Origin: Streptomyces calvus
GTDB taxonomy: Bacteria > Actinomycetota > Actinomycetes > Streptomycetales > Streptomycetaceae
Direction: 5' to 3'
NCBI RefSeq assembly: GCF_006782915.1
Contig: NZ_VCNP01000040.1
Span: 186,001-250,000 of the forward strand
Length of the DNA: 64,000 nucleotides
In this document: piece after piece, positions 53,484 to 60,890 of the stretch
Layout of the letters: every line of letters starts with the position of its first letter
How positions within the stretch are numbered: the first letter of the stretch is position 1
Notes under the pieces: model-generated
Seen by the model: the letters and a program-made list of their open reading frames with translations, nothing else
What the model was told of the DNA's origin: nothing
Databases searched by the model: none
Program-made: the position numbers and the translations under genes

Positions 53484-54116
53484 TCAGCAGTTCTTCGGGG
53501 CGGACGTCGGCTCGGGCCTGGCCAGGGCGGTCAGGGCCCGGTCGGCGTCCGCCTTCGTCGCCAGCTGCTTGAAGGCGTCACCGATGACCAGGTCGACCTC
53601 GCTGCCCTTGCGGGCCGCGTCGGTGCGGCGTTCGGCGTCGGCGAGCTGGGTGGCGAGCACCCGCAGCGAGGTGTCCAGGGCCGCGGCGGGCCCGAGCAGC
53701 ACACCGGTGCCCTTGACCTTCTTGTCGTACTCCTTGGTCGCGTTGGCGACCTCGCCGATCCTGAACCCGCGCTTCTTCAGCTCGTCGGCGGTCTTCTGGG
53801 CGAGACCGCTGCGGGTGGTGGCGTTGAGGACGTTGACCGTGATCGCGCCGGGCTCGGGGAGCGGCTTCGCGGAGGCCGTGGGGCTCGGTCCGGCGGCGCA
53901 GGCCGCCTTGGTGCCGGTCGCGGAGACGGAGTCGCCGCCGCCGGTGAACACGTCGACGAGCTGCACCGTGCCCCACCCGGCCGCGCCGAGCGCGGCGGCG
54001 GAGGCGACGGTCAGGACGACGAGCCTGCCGCGCCGCCGGGGGCGGCGCATCCGCGGGTACTTGTCACCCGTGATTCGGTACTGGCCGCCCATGCCAGGAG
54101 GAGTCAGCATGCTCAT
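53484..54116 (-). CDS. LytR_C-domain membrane protein
   Basis: 210 residues. Basic start, one membrane helix (about 32-52), a Ser/Pro linker, then a LytR C-terminal domain (about 90-175): ITVNVLNATTRSGLAQKTAD, RGFRIGEVANA and a final DLVIGDAFKQL. This domain occurs at the end of LytR-CpsA-Psr wall-polymer ligases and alone in actinobacteria; a wall-related role is likely. Ends with a Cys. Two ATGs (54116, 54110) are possible. Confidence 0.85.
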   Translation of the reverse strand: MSMLTPPGMGGQYRITGDKYPRMRRPRRRGRLVVLTVASAAALGAAGWGTVQLVDVFTGGGDSVSATGTKAACAAGPSPTASAKPLPEPGAITVNVLNATTRSGLAQKTADELKKRGFRIGEVANATKEYDKKVKGTGVLLGPAAALDTSLRVLATQLADAERRTDAARKGSEVDLVIGDAFKQLATKADADRALTALARPEPTSAPKNC

Positions 54117-54262
54117 GGGCGCAGCGTAGTGCGCGCGGGCTGCTCTGCCTACTAGATGATCATTCGACGGTGCGCAGTCCAACCCGAAAGGGCCAAAGCG
54201 GTCCGTGGGAGCGGCGTCGGACGGGTGCCGGCGCGGGTGCCGGGAGGGTGTCGGGACGAGGG

Positions 54263-54559
54263 TCAGTCGAGTTCGAGGACCCGGGCGTGCAGCACCTGGC
54301 GCTGCTGGAGCGCCGCCCGCACCGCGCGGTGCAGTCCGTCCTCCAGGTACAGGTCGCCCTGCCACTTCACGACGTGCGCGAACAGGTCGCCGTAGAAGGT
54401 GGAGTCCTCGGCGAGCAGGGTCTCGAGGTCGAGCTGCTGTTTGGTCGTCACGAGCTGATCGAGGCGGACCGGGCGCGGCGCGACGTCCGCCCACTGCCGG
54501 GTGCTTTCCCGGCCGTGGTCGGGGTACGGCCGGCCGTTTCCGATGCGCTTGAAGATCAC
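54263..54559 (-). CDS. Conserved actinobacterial protein, often labelled VapB-like antitoxin
   Basis: 98 residues: MIFKRIGNGRPYPDHG, RPVRLDQLVTTKQQLDLETL, FYGDLFAHVVKWQGDLYLED, then GLHRAVRAALQQRQVLHARV. Relatives exist across actinobacteria including Mycobacterium (memory). The automatic name VapB antitoxin is doubtful: no PIN-domain toxin is adjacent and the gene appears widely conserved. GTG 54559. Function unknown. Confidence 0.8.
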   Translation of the reverse strand: MIFKRIGNGRPYPDHGRESTRQWADVAPRPVRLDQLVTTKQQLDLETLLAEDSTFYGDLFAHVVKWQGDLYLEDGLHRAVRAALQQRQVLHARVLELD

Positions 54560-54814
54560 ACGGAAAGCCTACCGGTCAAGGCGTTCCGGGCGCAGCCATG
54601 GCGACGCAGTGCGACGTCGGAAAAATCGCCTGCGATCGGTACGAATCGGGAACGGAGGGATCAGTGGGCCGGGGACGGGGGTCGTGGGCGGGCGCTCGTG
54701 CGGCCGTTCCGCGGGCCACCGTTCCCGGGGCGGGGCGGCAGCGCGGCCCGAACTCCCGCGCGGGAGCCGGGATATCGCGCCTGGCGGCTGCCCGGCCGGG
54801 TCTCCGGCGCCTGG

Positions 54815-54930
54815 CCGACGTGGCTGACCTGGCTGACCTGGCTGACGCGGCCCACCTGGCTGACCTGGCCGACGTGGCCCACCTGGCCCACTTGCCTGAC
54901 CTGGCTGACCTGGCCCACCTGGCCGGTCGC
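54815..54930. repeat. Tandem 9-bp repeat (GACCTGGCT)
   Basis: About thirteen copies of GACCTGGCT and variants CACCTGGCC and GACGTGGCC in one phase. They sit in a 577-bp gene-free gap (54560-55136) that otherwise shows nothing. All frames through it give simple Leu-Ala-Asp or Trp-Leu-Thr patterns. Confidence 0.8.
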
Positions 54931-55136
54931 GGATCACGCCCGCCCGCTCCTTGGGCCTACCTGACGGCCGTCGCGGGGCAGGGGTCATCGGGGGCATGGG
55001 CGGGCTGGGGGCCTGCGGGCTGCGGGCTGCGGGCCCGTGAGTCTGCGGGGTCTGCTGCACCGTAGGGCTCTGTGGGTTGTGAGTCTGTGGTTCTGTGAAG
55101 CTGCGGAGGTTGTGGGGCTTGCTGGTGCGCGGGTGG

Positions 55137-55739
55137 CTAGCCGGTGGTCTTCTTCGCGGCCTTGGCCGCCTTCGCCGCCGCCTTCATCTCCTGCTTGTGC
55201 GCCCGCACCTTGGCCAGCGACTCGGGCCCGGTGATGTCGGCGACGGAGCGGTACGACCTCTCCGCGCCGTACGCGCCCGCGGCCTCCCGCCAGCCCATGG
55301 GCCGCACGCCGAGCTGCTTGCCGAGCAGGGCGAGGAAGATCTGCGCCTTCTGCTTGCCGAAGCCGGGCAGCTCCTCCAGCCGCTTCAGCAGCTGCTTGCC
55401 GTCGTCGACGCCCCGCCAGACGGCCTCCGCGTCACCGTCGTAGTGCTCGACGAGGTACCGGCACAGCTGCTGGATGCGGCCGGCCATGGAGCCCGGGTAG
55501 CGGTGCACGGCCGGCTTGTCGGAGAGCAGCGCGGCGAACGCGTCGGGGTCGTACGCGGCGATCTCGTGCGCGTCCAGGTCGTCCGCGCCGAGCCGCCGGG
55601 CGATCGTCGCCGGGCCCTTGAACGCCCACTCCATCGGGATCTGCTGGTCCAGCAGCATCCCGGTCAGCGCGGCGAGCGGGCTGCGGCCGAGCAGCGCGTC
55701 GGCGTCGGGGTCCTGGGCGAGGTGAAGAGTGACGTCCAT
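55137..55739 (-). CDS. HhH-GPD-type base-excision DNA repair protein
   Basis: 200 residues. Helical MutY/AlkA-like fold: SPLAALTGMLLDQQIPMEWA near residue 20 and a helix-hairpin-helix LEELPGFGKQKAQIFLALL (about 120-138). A Lys/Ala-rich tail (KAAAKAAKAAKKTTG) ends it and may bind DNA. It probably removes a damaged base; no iron-sulfur Cys cluster is present. ATG 55739. 24 bp downstream of the reductase gene, so they may share a transcript. Confidence 0.85.
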   Translation of the reverse strand: MDVTLHLAQDPDADALLGRSPLAALTGMLLDQQIPMEWAFKGPATIARRLGADDLDAHEIAAYDPDAFAALLSDKPAVHRYPGSMAGRIQQLCRYLVEHYDGDAEAVWRGVDDGKQLLKRLEELPGFGKQKAQIFLALLGKQLGVRPMGWREAAGAYGAERSYRSVADITGPESLAKVRAHKQEMKAAAKAAKAAKKTTG

Positions 55740-55763
55740 GCCCCGATGATCGCGCGTCGCGGC

Positions 55764-56519
55764 TCAGCCCGCGCGCCAGTACCCGAGCGCGTGCGTCCGC
55801 TGCCGGGGCACACCCAGCTCCTTGCGGACGAACGCCGACAGCGTCCGGGTGGTCGCGGTGTCGCAGGCGATCCAGACGTAGGGGTTGCCGGTGGCGCGCA
55901 GCAGCTCGGGCAGGTCCGTGCGCACCCGCTCGACCAGGGCCGCCCCGGAGTCCCGGCGGGGGACCTCGCGCACCTCGTGCCGGCCGGGCTCGGCCCGGCA
56001 GGGCAGGCCGTCGAGGGTTCCCTCGAACCAGATGGTCGCGGGCGCCGAACCCAGGGCGTCAAGGAGGGAGTTGAGGGCCGGCAGCGATGCCGGGTCGCCG
56101 ACCGCGAAGAGGTGCGAGGGGGTGGGGCTGGGCTCCTCGAAGCCCGTGCCCTGCACCGTCGCCTCGATGGTGTCGCCGGGCTTCGCCGACCTGGCCCAGT
56201 CGCTGGCGCACCCCTCGTGCAGCGCGAACTCCAGGCCGAAGGTGCCGGCGGCGGGGTCGGGGTCGACCAGGGTGTACGCCCGCTGGTGCGGCCGGCCCGC
56301 GTTGTCGAACCACAGCCGCACCCACATCGTGGGGTGCACGCCGGTCGCCGCCAGCATTCCGCCGTCGGTGAAGCGCACCCGCCGGTAGTCCGCGGTGACG
56401 TCCTCGGCGTCCGTCACGGTGAGGGAGAAGTCCTTCGCCCGCAGCAGTCTGAGGACCGCCCCTTCCCAGCCCCGCCCCTGCACCATCGCCTCTTCGCCCT
56501 TCGCGTACGATTTCGCCAC
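55764..56519 (-). CDS. Siderophore-interacting protein (FAD/NAD(P)H ferric-siderophore reductase)
   Basis: 251 residues from GTG 56519. FAD-binding motif RAYTLVDPDPAAGTFGLEFA and the nicotinamide-side segment AVGDPASLPALNSLLDAL place it in the SIP family, which reduces ferric siderophores in the cytoplasm to free iron. It ends with HALGYWRAG, typical of the family. An ATG at 56486 is an alternative. The iron box at 56527 lies 8 bp upstream, so transcription should be iron-repressed. Confidence 0.9.
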   Translation of the reverse strand: MAKSYAKGEEAMVQGRGWEGAVLRLLRAKDFSLTVTDAEDVTADYRRVRFTDGGMLAATGVHPTMWVRLWFDNAGRPHQRAYTLVDPDPAAGTFGLEFALHEGCASDWARSAKPGDTIEATVQGTGFEEPSPTPSHLFAVGDPASLPALNSLLDALGSAPATIWFEGTLDGLPCRAEPGRHEVREVPRRDSGAALVERVRTDLPELLRATGNPYVWIACDTATTRTLSAFVRKELGVPRQRTHALGYWRAG

Positions 56520-56526
56520 GATCAAC

Positions 56527-56545
56527 TTAGGGCAGCCTAACCTAA
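56527..56545. promoter_or_regulatory. Iron box (DmdR/IdeR-type operator)
   Basis: Read on the minus strand the 19 bp are TTAGGTTAGGCTGCCCTAA, a full match to the Streptomyces iron-box consensus TTAGGTTAGGCTNNCCTAA. It lies between the divergent reductase (start 56519) and penicillin acylase (start 56563) genes and can repress both. Confidence 0.93.
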
Positions 56546-56562
56546 AGCGAAACGAGGGTGCA

Positions 56563-58821
56563 GTGGCCGGCGAGATCTTCCGGGACCCCTGGGGCATCCC
56601 GCATCTGCGGGCGGACAGCGCGAGGGACCTCGCGTACGTCCAGGGCCGGGTCACCGCCCTCGACCGGGCCTGGCAACTGGAGGTCGAACGGCACCGCGCC
56701 CAGGGCACCTCGGCCGCCTTCCTCGGCCCCGAGGCCCTGTCCTGGGACTGCTTCGTCCGCCGCGCGCGGCTGGCCGACACGGCCCGCCGCTGCTGGTCCG
56801 AACTGGAACGGACGGACCCGGAGACGGCGGCGTGGCTACGGGCGTACGTGGACGGGGTCAACGAGGGCCTGGCGTCCGGCCCGGTCCCCACCCCCGACGC
56901 GCCCACAGAACCCGCCCCCGCCCCCGAGTTCGCCCGAACGGGGCTGCGTCCCGGGCGTTGGGAGCCCTGGACCCCGCTCGCCGTCTGGCTCGCCACCCAC
57001 ATCCTCTTCGCCGGCTTCCCCGCCAAGCTCTGGCGCGAGCACGCCGTCGCCCACCTCGGCGCCGACGCCGTCGGCCTGTTCGCCACCGACGGCCCCGGCA
57101 CCGCGGGCAGCAACGGCTGGCTGGTCGCCGGAGGGCGCACGGTCACCGGGCAGGCCCTCATCGCCGGCGACCCGCACCGGTTCATCGAGGACCCCGGCGT
57201 CTACCAGCAGATCCGCCTGTCCTGCCCGGAGTTCGACGTCATCGGCCTGGCCGTGCCCGGCGTCCCCGGCATCGCCCACTTCGGCCACACCGGCACCGTC
57301 GCCTGGGCGATCACCAACGCCATGGCCGACTACCAGGACCTCTACCGCGAGCGGCTGCGGCGCACCGGTGCGGGAGTGGAGGCGCTCGGCCCGGACGGGA
57401 CGTGGCGGCGGGCCGCCCGGCACACCGAGACCGTCGAGGTGGCCGGTGAACAGCCGGTCGAGGTCGAGGTCATCGAGACCGACCGCGGCCCCGTCGTCAT
57501 CGGCGGCCCCGAGGGCCTCGACGGCGGCCTGCCCGAGCCCGGCGCGCCCCCGGTCGCCATCTCCCTGCGCCACCCGCCGCGCGTCACCGGCGACCTCGGC
57601 TTCGGCGCCCTGCTGCCGCTGCTGCGCGCCCGCCGGGTCGCCGACGTCGACGCGGCCGTGGACCGCTGGGCCGAACCGGTCAACGTCGTCCTGGCCGCCG
57701 ACACCGAAGGCGGCACCCTGCACCGGGTGGCCGGCCGCGTCCCCGTACGGTCCGCCGCCAACCGCACCCGGCTCGTCGCCGCGTGGGAACCCGGCCACGC
57801 GTGGCAGGGGTGGCACGAGCCGCCGCGCGCCGGCCTGACCGACGGGGTCGCCGTGATGGCGAACCAGCGCGGCCCGGCCACGCCCCTCGGTGTCGAGTTC
57901 GCGCCGCCGCACCGCGCCGACCGCATCGCCGCGCTGTTGGCCGGGCGGGAACGCTGGTCCGCCGCCGACCTGTCCGCGATCCACACGGACACCCACCTCG
58001 CCTCCGCCGCAGCCCTGCTGGACCGCCTCGCCGCGCTGGACGGGCTGAGCGGCCCGGCCGCCGCCCTGCGCGACCGCCTGCTGCGCTGGGACCGCCGCAT
58101 GGACGCGGACAGCGCCGACGCGGCGGCCTTCGCGGCGGTGCGCGGCGCGGTCGTACGGCGGCTGGCCGCGCACCCGGCGTTCGCCGCGCTGCGCACCCCG
58201 CCGGCGTACCCGGCGGTGTTCCGGCCCTGGCTCGCCCTGGTCCCGCGCATCGGCTACGCCCTCGAACACCTGCTGCGGGCCGAGGAGCTGTACGGCATCG
58301 ACCGCCCGGCGGAGGTGCGCGCCGCGCTGGAGGAGACCGCCGCCCGGCCGCCCGCCGGCACCTGGGGCGACACCCACCGCCTGGCGCCCTGGCGCGCCCT
58401 GCCGCCCGAAACGCCGGGCGAGGAGCCCGGCCTGTCCGGCGACCACGACTGCGTGCTGTGCACCTCGTCGGTTCCGGGCCTGACCGACCTCGCCGCGCGC
58501 GGCCCCGCCGCCCGCTACGTCTGGGACCTGGCCCGGCGCGACAACAGCCGCTGGGTGGTCCCGCTGGGCGCCTGCGGCATCCCGGGCTCCGCCCACCACC
58601 GCGACCAGCAGCCCCGGTGGCTCGCGGGCGACCTCGTCCCGGTCGTCACCGACTGGACCCGGCTGCGCAAGGAACCGGACCGGCCCCACCGGCCCGCAGC
58701 CCCCGCCGGTCCCTCACAACCCACCGTCCCCGCCGGTCCTTCACAACCCACCGACCCCGCCGGTCCCACCGCCGCAGGTCCCACCGACCCCGCAGGTCCC
58801 ACCGACCTCGCCGGTCCTTGA
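56563..58821 (+). CDS. Penicillin acylase family Ntn hydrolase, iron-regulated
   Basis: 752 residues. Marks: DPWGIPHLRADS at the start; the self-cleavage site GTAG-SNGWLV (about 183-192), whose Ser becomes the N-terminal nucleophile; AGDPHR; and VNVVLAADTEGG. No signal peptide, so cytoplasmic unlike classic acylases. The C-terminus is a tandem repeat PAGPSQPTD; the stop codon lies within the DNA repeat. Right behind an iron box and next to a siderophore-type acyltransferase, so it probably cleaves or remodels an amide in a siderophore. Confidence 0.88.
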   Translation: MAGEIFRDPWGIPHLRADSARDLAYVQGRVTALDRAWQLEVERHRAQGTSAAFLGPEALSWDCFVRRARLADTARRCWSELERTDPETAAWLRAYVDGVNEGLASGPVPTPDAPTEPAPAPEFARTGLRPGRWEPWTPLAVWLATHILFAGFPAKLWREHAVAHLGADAVGLFATDGPGTAGSNGWLVAGGRTVTGQALIAGDPHRFIEDPGVYQQIRLSCPEFDVIGLAVPGVPGIAHFGHTGTVAWAITNAMADYQDLYRERLRRTGAGVEALGPDGTWRRAARHTETVEVAGEQPVEVEVIETDRGPVVIGGPEGLDGGLPEPGAPPVAISLRHPPRVTGDLGFGALLPLLRARRVADVDAAVDRWAEPVNVVLAADTEGGTLHRVAGRVPVRSAANRTRLVAAWEPGHAWQGWHEPPRAGLTDGVAVMANQRGPATPLGVEFAPPHRADRIAALLAGRERWSAADLSAIHTDTHLASAAALLDRLAALDGLSGPAAALRDRLLRWDRRMDADSADAAAFAAVRGAVVRRLAAHPAFAALRTPPAYPAVFRPWLALVPRIGYALEHLLRAEELYGIDRPAEVRAALEETAARPPAGTWGDTHRLAPWRALPPETPGEEPGLSGDHDCVLCTSSVPGLTDLAARGPAARYVWDLARRDNSRWVVPLGACGIPGSAHHRDQQPRWLAGDLVPVVTDWTRLRKEPDRPHRPAAPAGPSQPTVPAGPSQPTDPAGPTAAGPTDPAGPTDLAGP

Positions 58822-58915
58822 CAACCCACCGACCTCGCCGGTCCTTCACAACCCACCGACCCCGCCGGTCCCTCACGACCCACCGACCTTGCCGGTCCCT
58901 CACAACACACCGACC
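58697..58915. repeat. 27-bp tandem repeat spanning a stop codon
   Basis: Units like GCCGGTCCTTCACAACCCAC run from inside the acylase gene past its stop at 58819-58821. The stop TGA replaces the TCA found in other copies (TTGACAACC versus TTCACAACC), so one base decides the protein end. Confidence 0.85.
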
Positions 58916-58965
58916 CCACCGATCCTTCGGCCGCCACCGACGCACAACACCCCCCGAGGAGCCCG

Positions 58966-59574
58966 ATGTCCGACCCGTACGCCTCCCGCACCGCCGTCCA
59001 CGAGCAGCAGGTCGACGGCTTCGGCCGGGTGCGCGTGCTGCCGCTGGACGTCACCGCCGACGTGCCGGTGCTGCACCGCTGGGTGAGCGAGGAACGCGCC
59101 GTCTTCTGGGGCATGAACGGCCTCACCGAGCAGCAGGTCGCCGAGATCTACGCCCACATGGACACCCTCGACACCCACCACGCCCACCTCGTCGTCAAGG
59201 ACGGCGTACCGGTCGCCCTGCTTCAGACCTACGAACCCGCCGCGGACCGCGTCGGCGAGTGCTACCCCGTCCAGCCCGGCGACATCGGCGTCCACCTGCT
59301 GCTCGCGCCCGTCGAAGGCGACGCGGCGCGCCCGGGCTGGACGGCCGGGCTGCTGGCCGCGCTCACCTCGTTCCTGCTGCTCGGCCTGGACCGCCGGCGG
59401 ATCGTGGTCGACCCGGACGTCGCCAACGCGAAGGCGATCGCCCGTTTCCTGAAGCAGGGCTTCACCGCCGGCCCCGAGGTCGTGCTGCCCGAGGTCGACC
59501 TGCCCGAGGTGCACATCCCGGAGAAGAAAGCCCAACTCGCTTTCCTCACAAGGGAGGTAGCCTTCGGCGGATGA
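58966..59574 (+). CDS. Siderophore-type GNAT N-acyltransferase (IucB/MbtK-like)
   Basis: 202 residues. GNAT fold of the hydroxamate siderophore group: LPLDVTADVPVLHRWVSEER, FWGMNGLTEQQV, then LDRRRIVVDPDVANAKAIAR and FLKQGF, which are typical for enzymes that acylate N-hydroxylysine or N-hydroxycadaverine. GAGGAG precedes ATG 58966. It is 144 bp after the acylase and overlaps the cupin gene by ATGA, so it is likely in the iron-regulated transcript. Confidence 0.87.
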   Translation: MSDPYASRTAVHEQQVDGFGRVRVLPLDVTADVPVLHRWVSEERAVFWGMNGLTEQQVAEIYAHMDTLDTHHAHLVVKDGVPVALLQTYEPAADRVGECYPVQPGDIGVHLLLAPVEGDAARPGWTAGLLAALTSFLLLGLDRRRIVVDPDVANAKAIARFLKQGFTAGPEVVLPEVDLPEVHIPEKKAQLAFLTREVAFGG

Positions 59575-60050
59575 CCCCTGAAGAGATCGTTGCCCATTAC
59601 GGACTGGAGCCGATCCCCCAGGAGGGAGGGCGGTTCCGGCAGACCTGGGCGGGACCGGAACGGCCGGACGGCAGACCCGAGGGCACGGCCATCGTCGTCC
59701 TGCTCACCAGCGCCCCCGGCGACTTCTCCGCCCTGCACCGCCTGCCCACCGACGAGGTCTGGCACCACTACCTCGGCGATCCGCTCGAGTTCCTCCTCCT
59801 CGCCCCGGACGGCACCTCCCGCACCCCCGTGCTTGGCCCGGACATCCTCGGCGGCCAGCACGTCCAGCTCACCATCCCCGCCGGCACCTGGATGGCGGCG
59901 CGAGTGGTGGCGGGCGGCGACTGGACCCTGTTCGGCTGCACGATGGCGCCCGGCTTCACCTACGGGGGCTACGAGCACGGCGACCCGGTGGAACTCGCGG
60001 CACGCTACCCGGACCGGGCGGCGCAGATCGCCGAACTGGGCCGCCCGTGA
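59571..60050 (+). CDS. Cupin-domain protein (DUF985-like)
   Basis: 159 residues. Cupin_5-type beta barrel: VVLLTSAPGDFSALHRLPTD, EVWHHYLGDPLEFLLL with His-His, GGQHVQLTIPAGTWMAARVV, and TMAPGFTYGGYEHGD. Binds a metal and a small ligand in related proteins; reaction unknown. ATGA overlap upstream and GTGA overlap downstream put it in one operon with the acyltransferase and the SDR. Confidence 0.88.
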   Translation: MTPEEIVAHYGLEPIPQEGGRFRQTWAGPERPDGRPEGTAIVVLLTSAPGDFSALHRLPTDEVWHHYLGDPLEFLLLAPDGTSRTPVLGPDILGGQHVQLTIPAGTWMAARVVAGGDWTLFGCTMAPGFTYGGYEHGDPVELAARYPDRAAQIAELGRP

Positions 60051-60817
60051 GCGGCCGGGGCCTGCTCCAGGGCCAGGTCGCCCTGGTCACCGGCGCGGGC
60101 GGCGGCATCGGCCGCGGCATCGCGGAGCGGTTCGCCGAGGAGGGCGCGGCCGTCGCACTGCACTGCCGTACGTCCGTGGAGTCCGCGCGGGACACCGCCG
60201 ACCGCATCCGCGCGGCGGGCGGTGAGGCCGTGGTCCTGCACGCCGACCTCACCGACGAGGACGCCTGCCACCGCCTGGTCGCCGAGGCCGCCGAGTGGGG
60301 CGGCGGACGGCTGACCGCGCTCGTCAACAACGCCGGCGTCCAGCCCGTCCAGGAACTCGCCGGAATGACCGCGGCCGAGTGGCGCACCGTCGTGGACACC
60401 AACCTCACCGGTGTCTTCGCCTGCACCCAGGCGGCGGCGCGGCTCATGCGGGACGGCGACGGCGGCACCGTCACCCACATCGCCTCCGTCGAGGCCCGCA
60501 GCCCGGCCCCGGCGCACGCCCACTACTGCGCCTCCAAGGCGGCGGTGGTGATGCACGCCCGCTCGGCCGCCCAGGAGTACGGCCCGTGGGGCGTACGCGT
60601 CAACACGGTCTCACCGGGCCTGATCGACCGGGAGGGCCTGGCCGACGCCTGGCCGGAGGGCGTACGCCGGTGGCAGCAGGCGTCCGCCGTGGGCCGGCTC
60701 GGCCGCCCGGAGGACGTCGGCGACGCCTGCGTGTTCCTGGCCTCCCCGCTGGCTTCCTGGATCACCGGCCACGACCTGCTGGTGGACGGAGGCGCCTCGG
60801 CCCGCCCCACCTGGTGA
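60047..60817 (+). CDS. Short-chain dehydrogenase/reductase
   Basis: 256 residues. NAD(P)-binding TGAGGGIGRG, LVNNAGVQ, catalytic Ser in HIASVEAR and YCASK (Tyr and Lys), PG motif VSPGLI, and the end LLVDGGASARPTW. All catalytic residues of an FabG-type SDR are present. Substrate unknown. GTG 60047 overlaps the cupin stop. The next gene starts 73 bp later. Confidence 0.93.
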   Translation: MSGRGLLQGQVALVTGAGGGIGRGIAERFAEEGAAVALHCRTSVESARDTADRIRAAGGEAVVLHADLTDEDACHRLVAEAAEWGGGRLTALVNNAGVQPVQELAGMTAAEWRTVVDTNLTGVFACTQAAARLMRDGDGGTVTHIASVEARSPAPAHAHYCASKAAVVMHARSAAQEYGPWGVRVNTVSPGLIDREGLADAWPEGVRRWQQASAVGRLGRPEDVGDACVFLASPLASWITGHDLLVDGGASARPTW

Positions 60818-60890
60818 CGCGCGCGATGAGCACCCCGGGCCCGCCGTCCGTACGTAACCCGGAGCCGGACGGCCGGGAGGCGGGTACGAC

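Noticed and set aside
54598..55065. Plus-strand open frame with Leu-Ala-Asp repeats
   Set aside because: It is translation of the 9-bp DNA repeat, with no ribosome site and low complexity in all frames.
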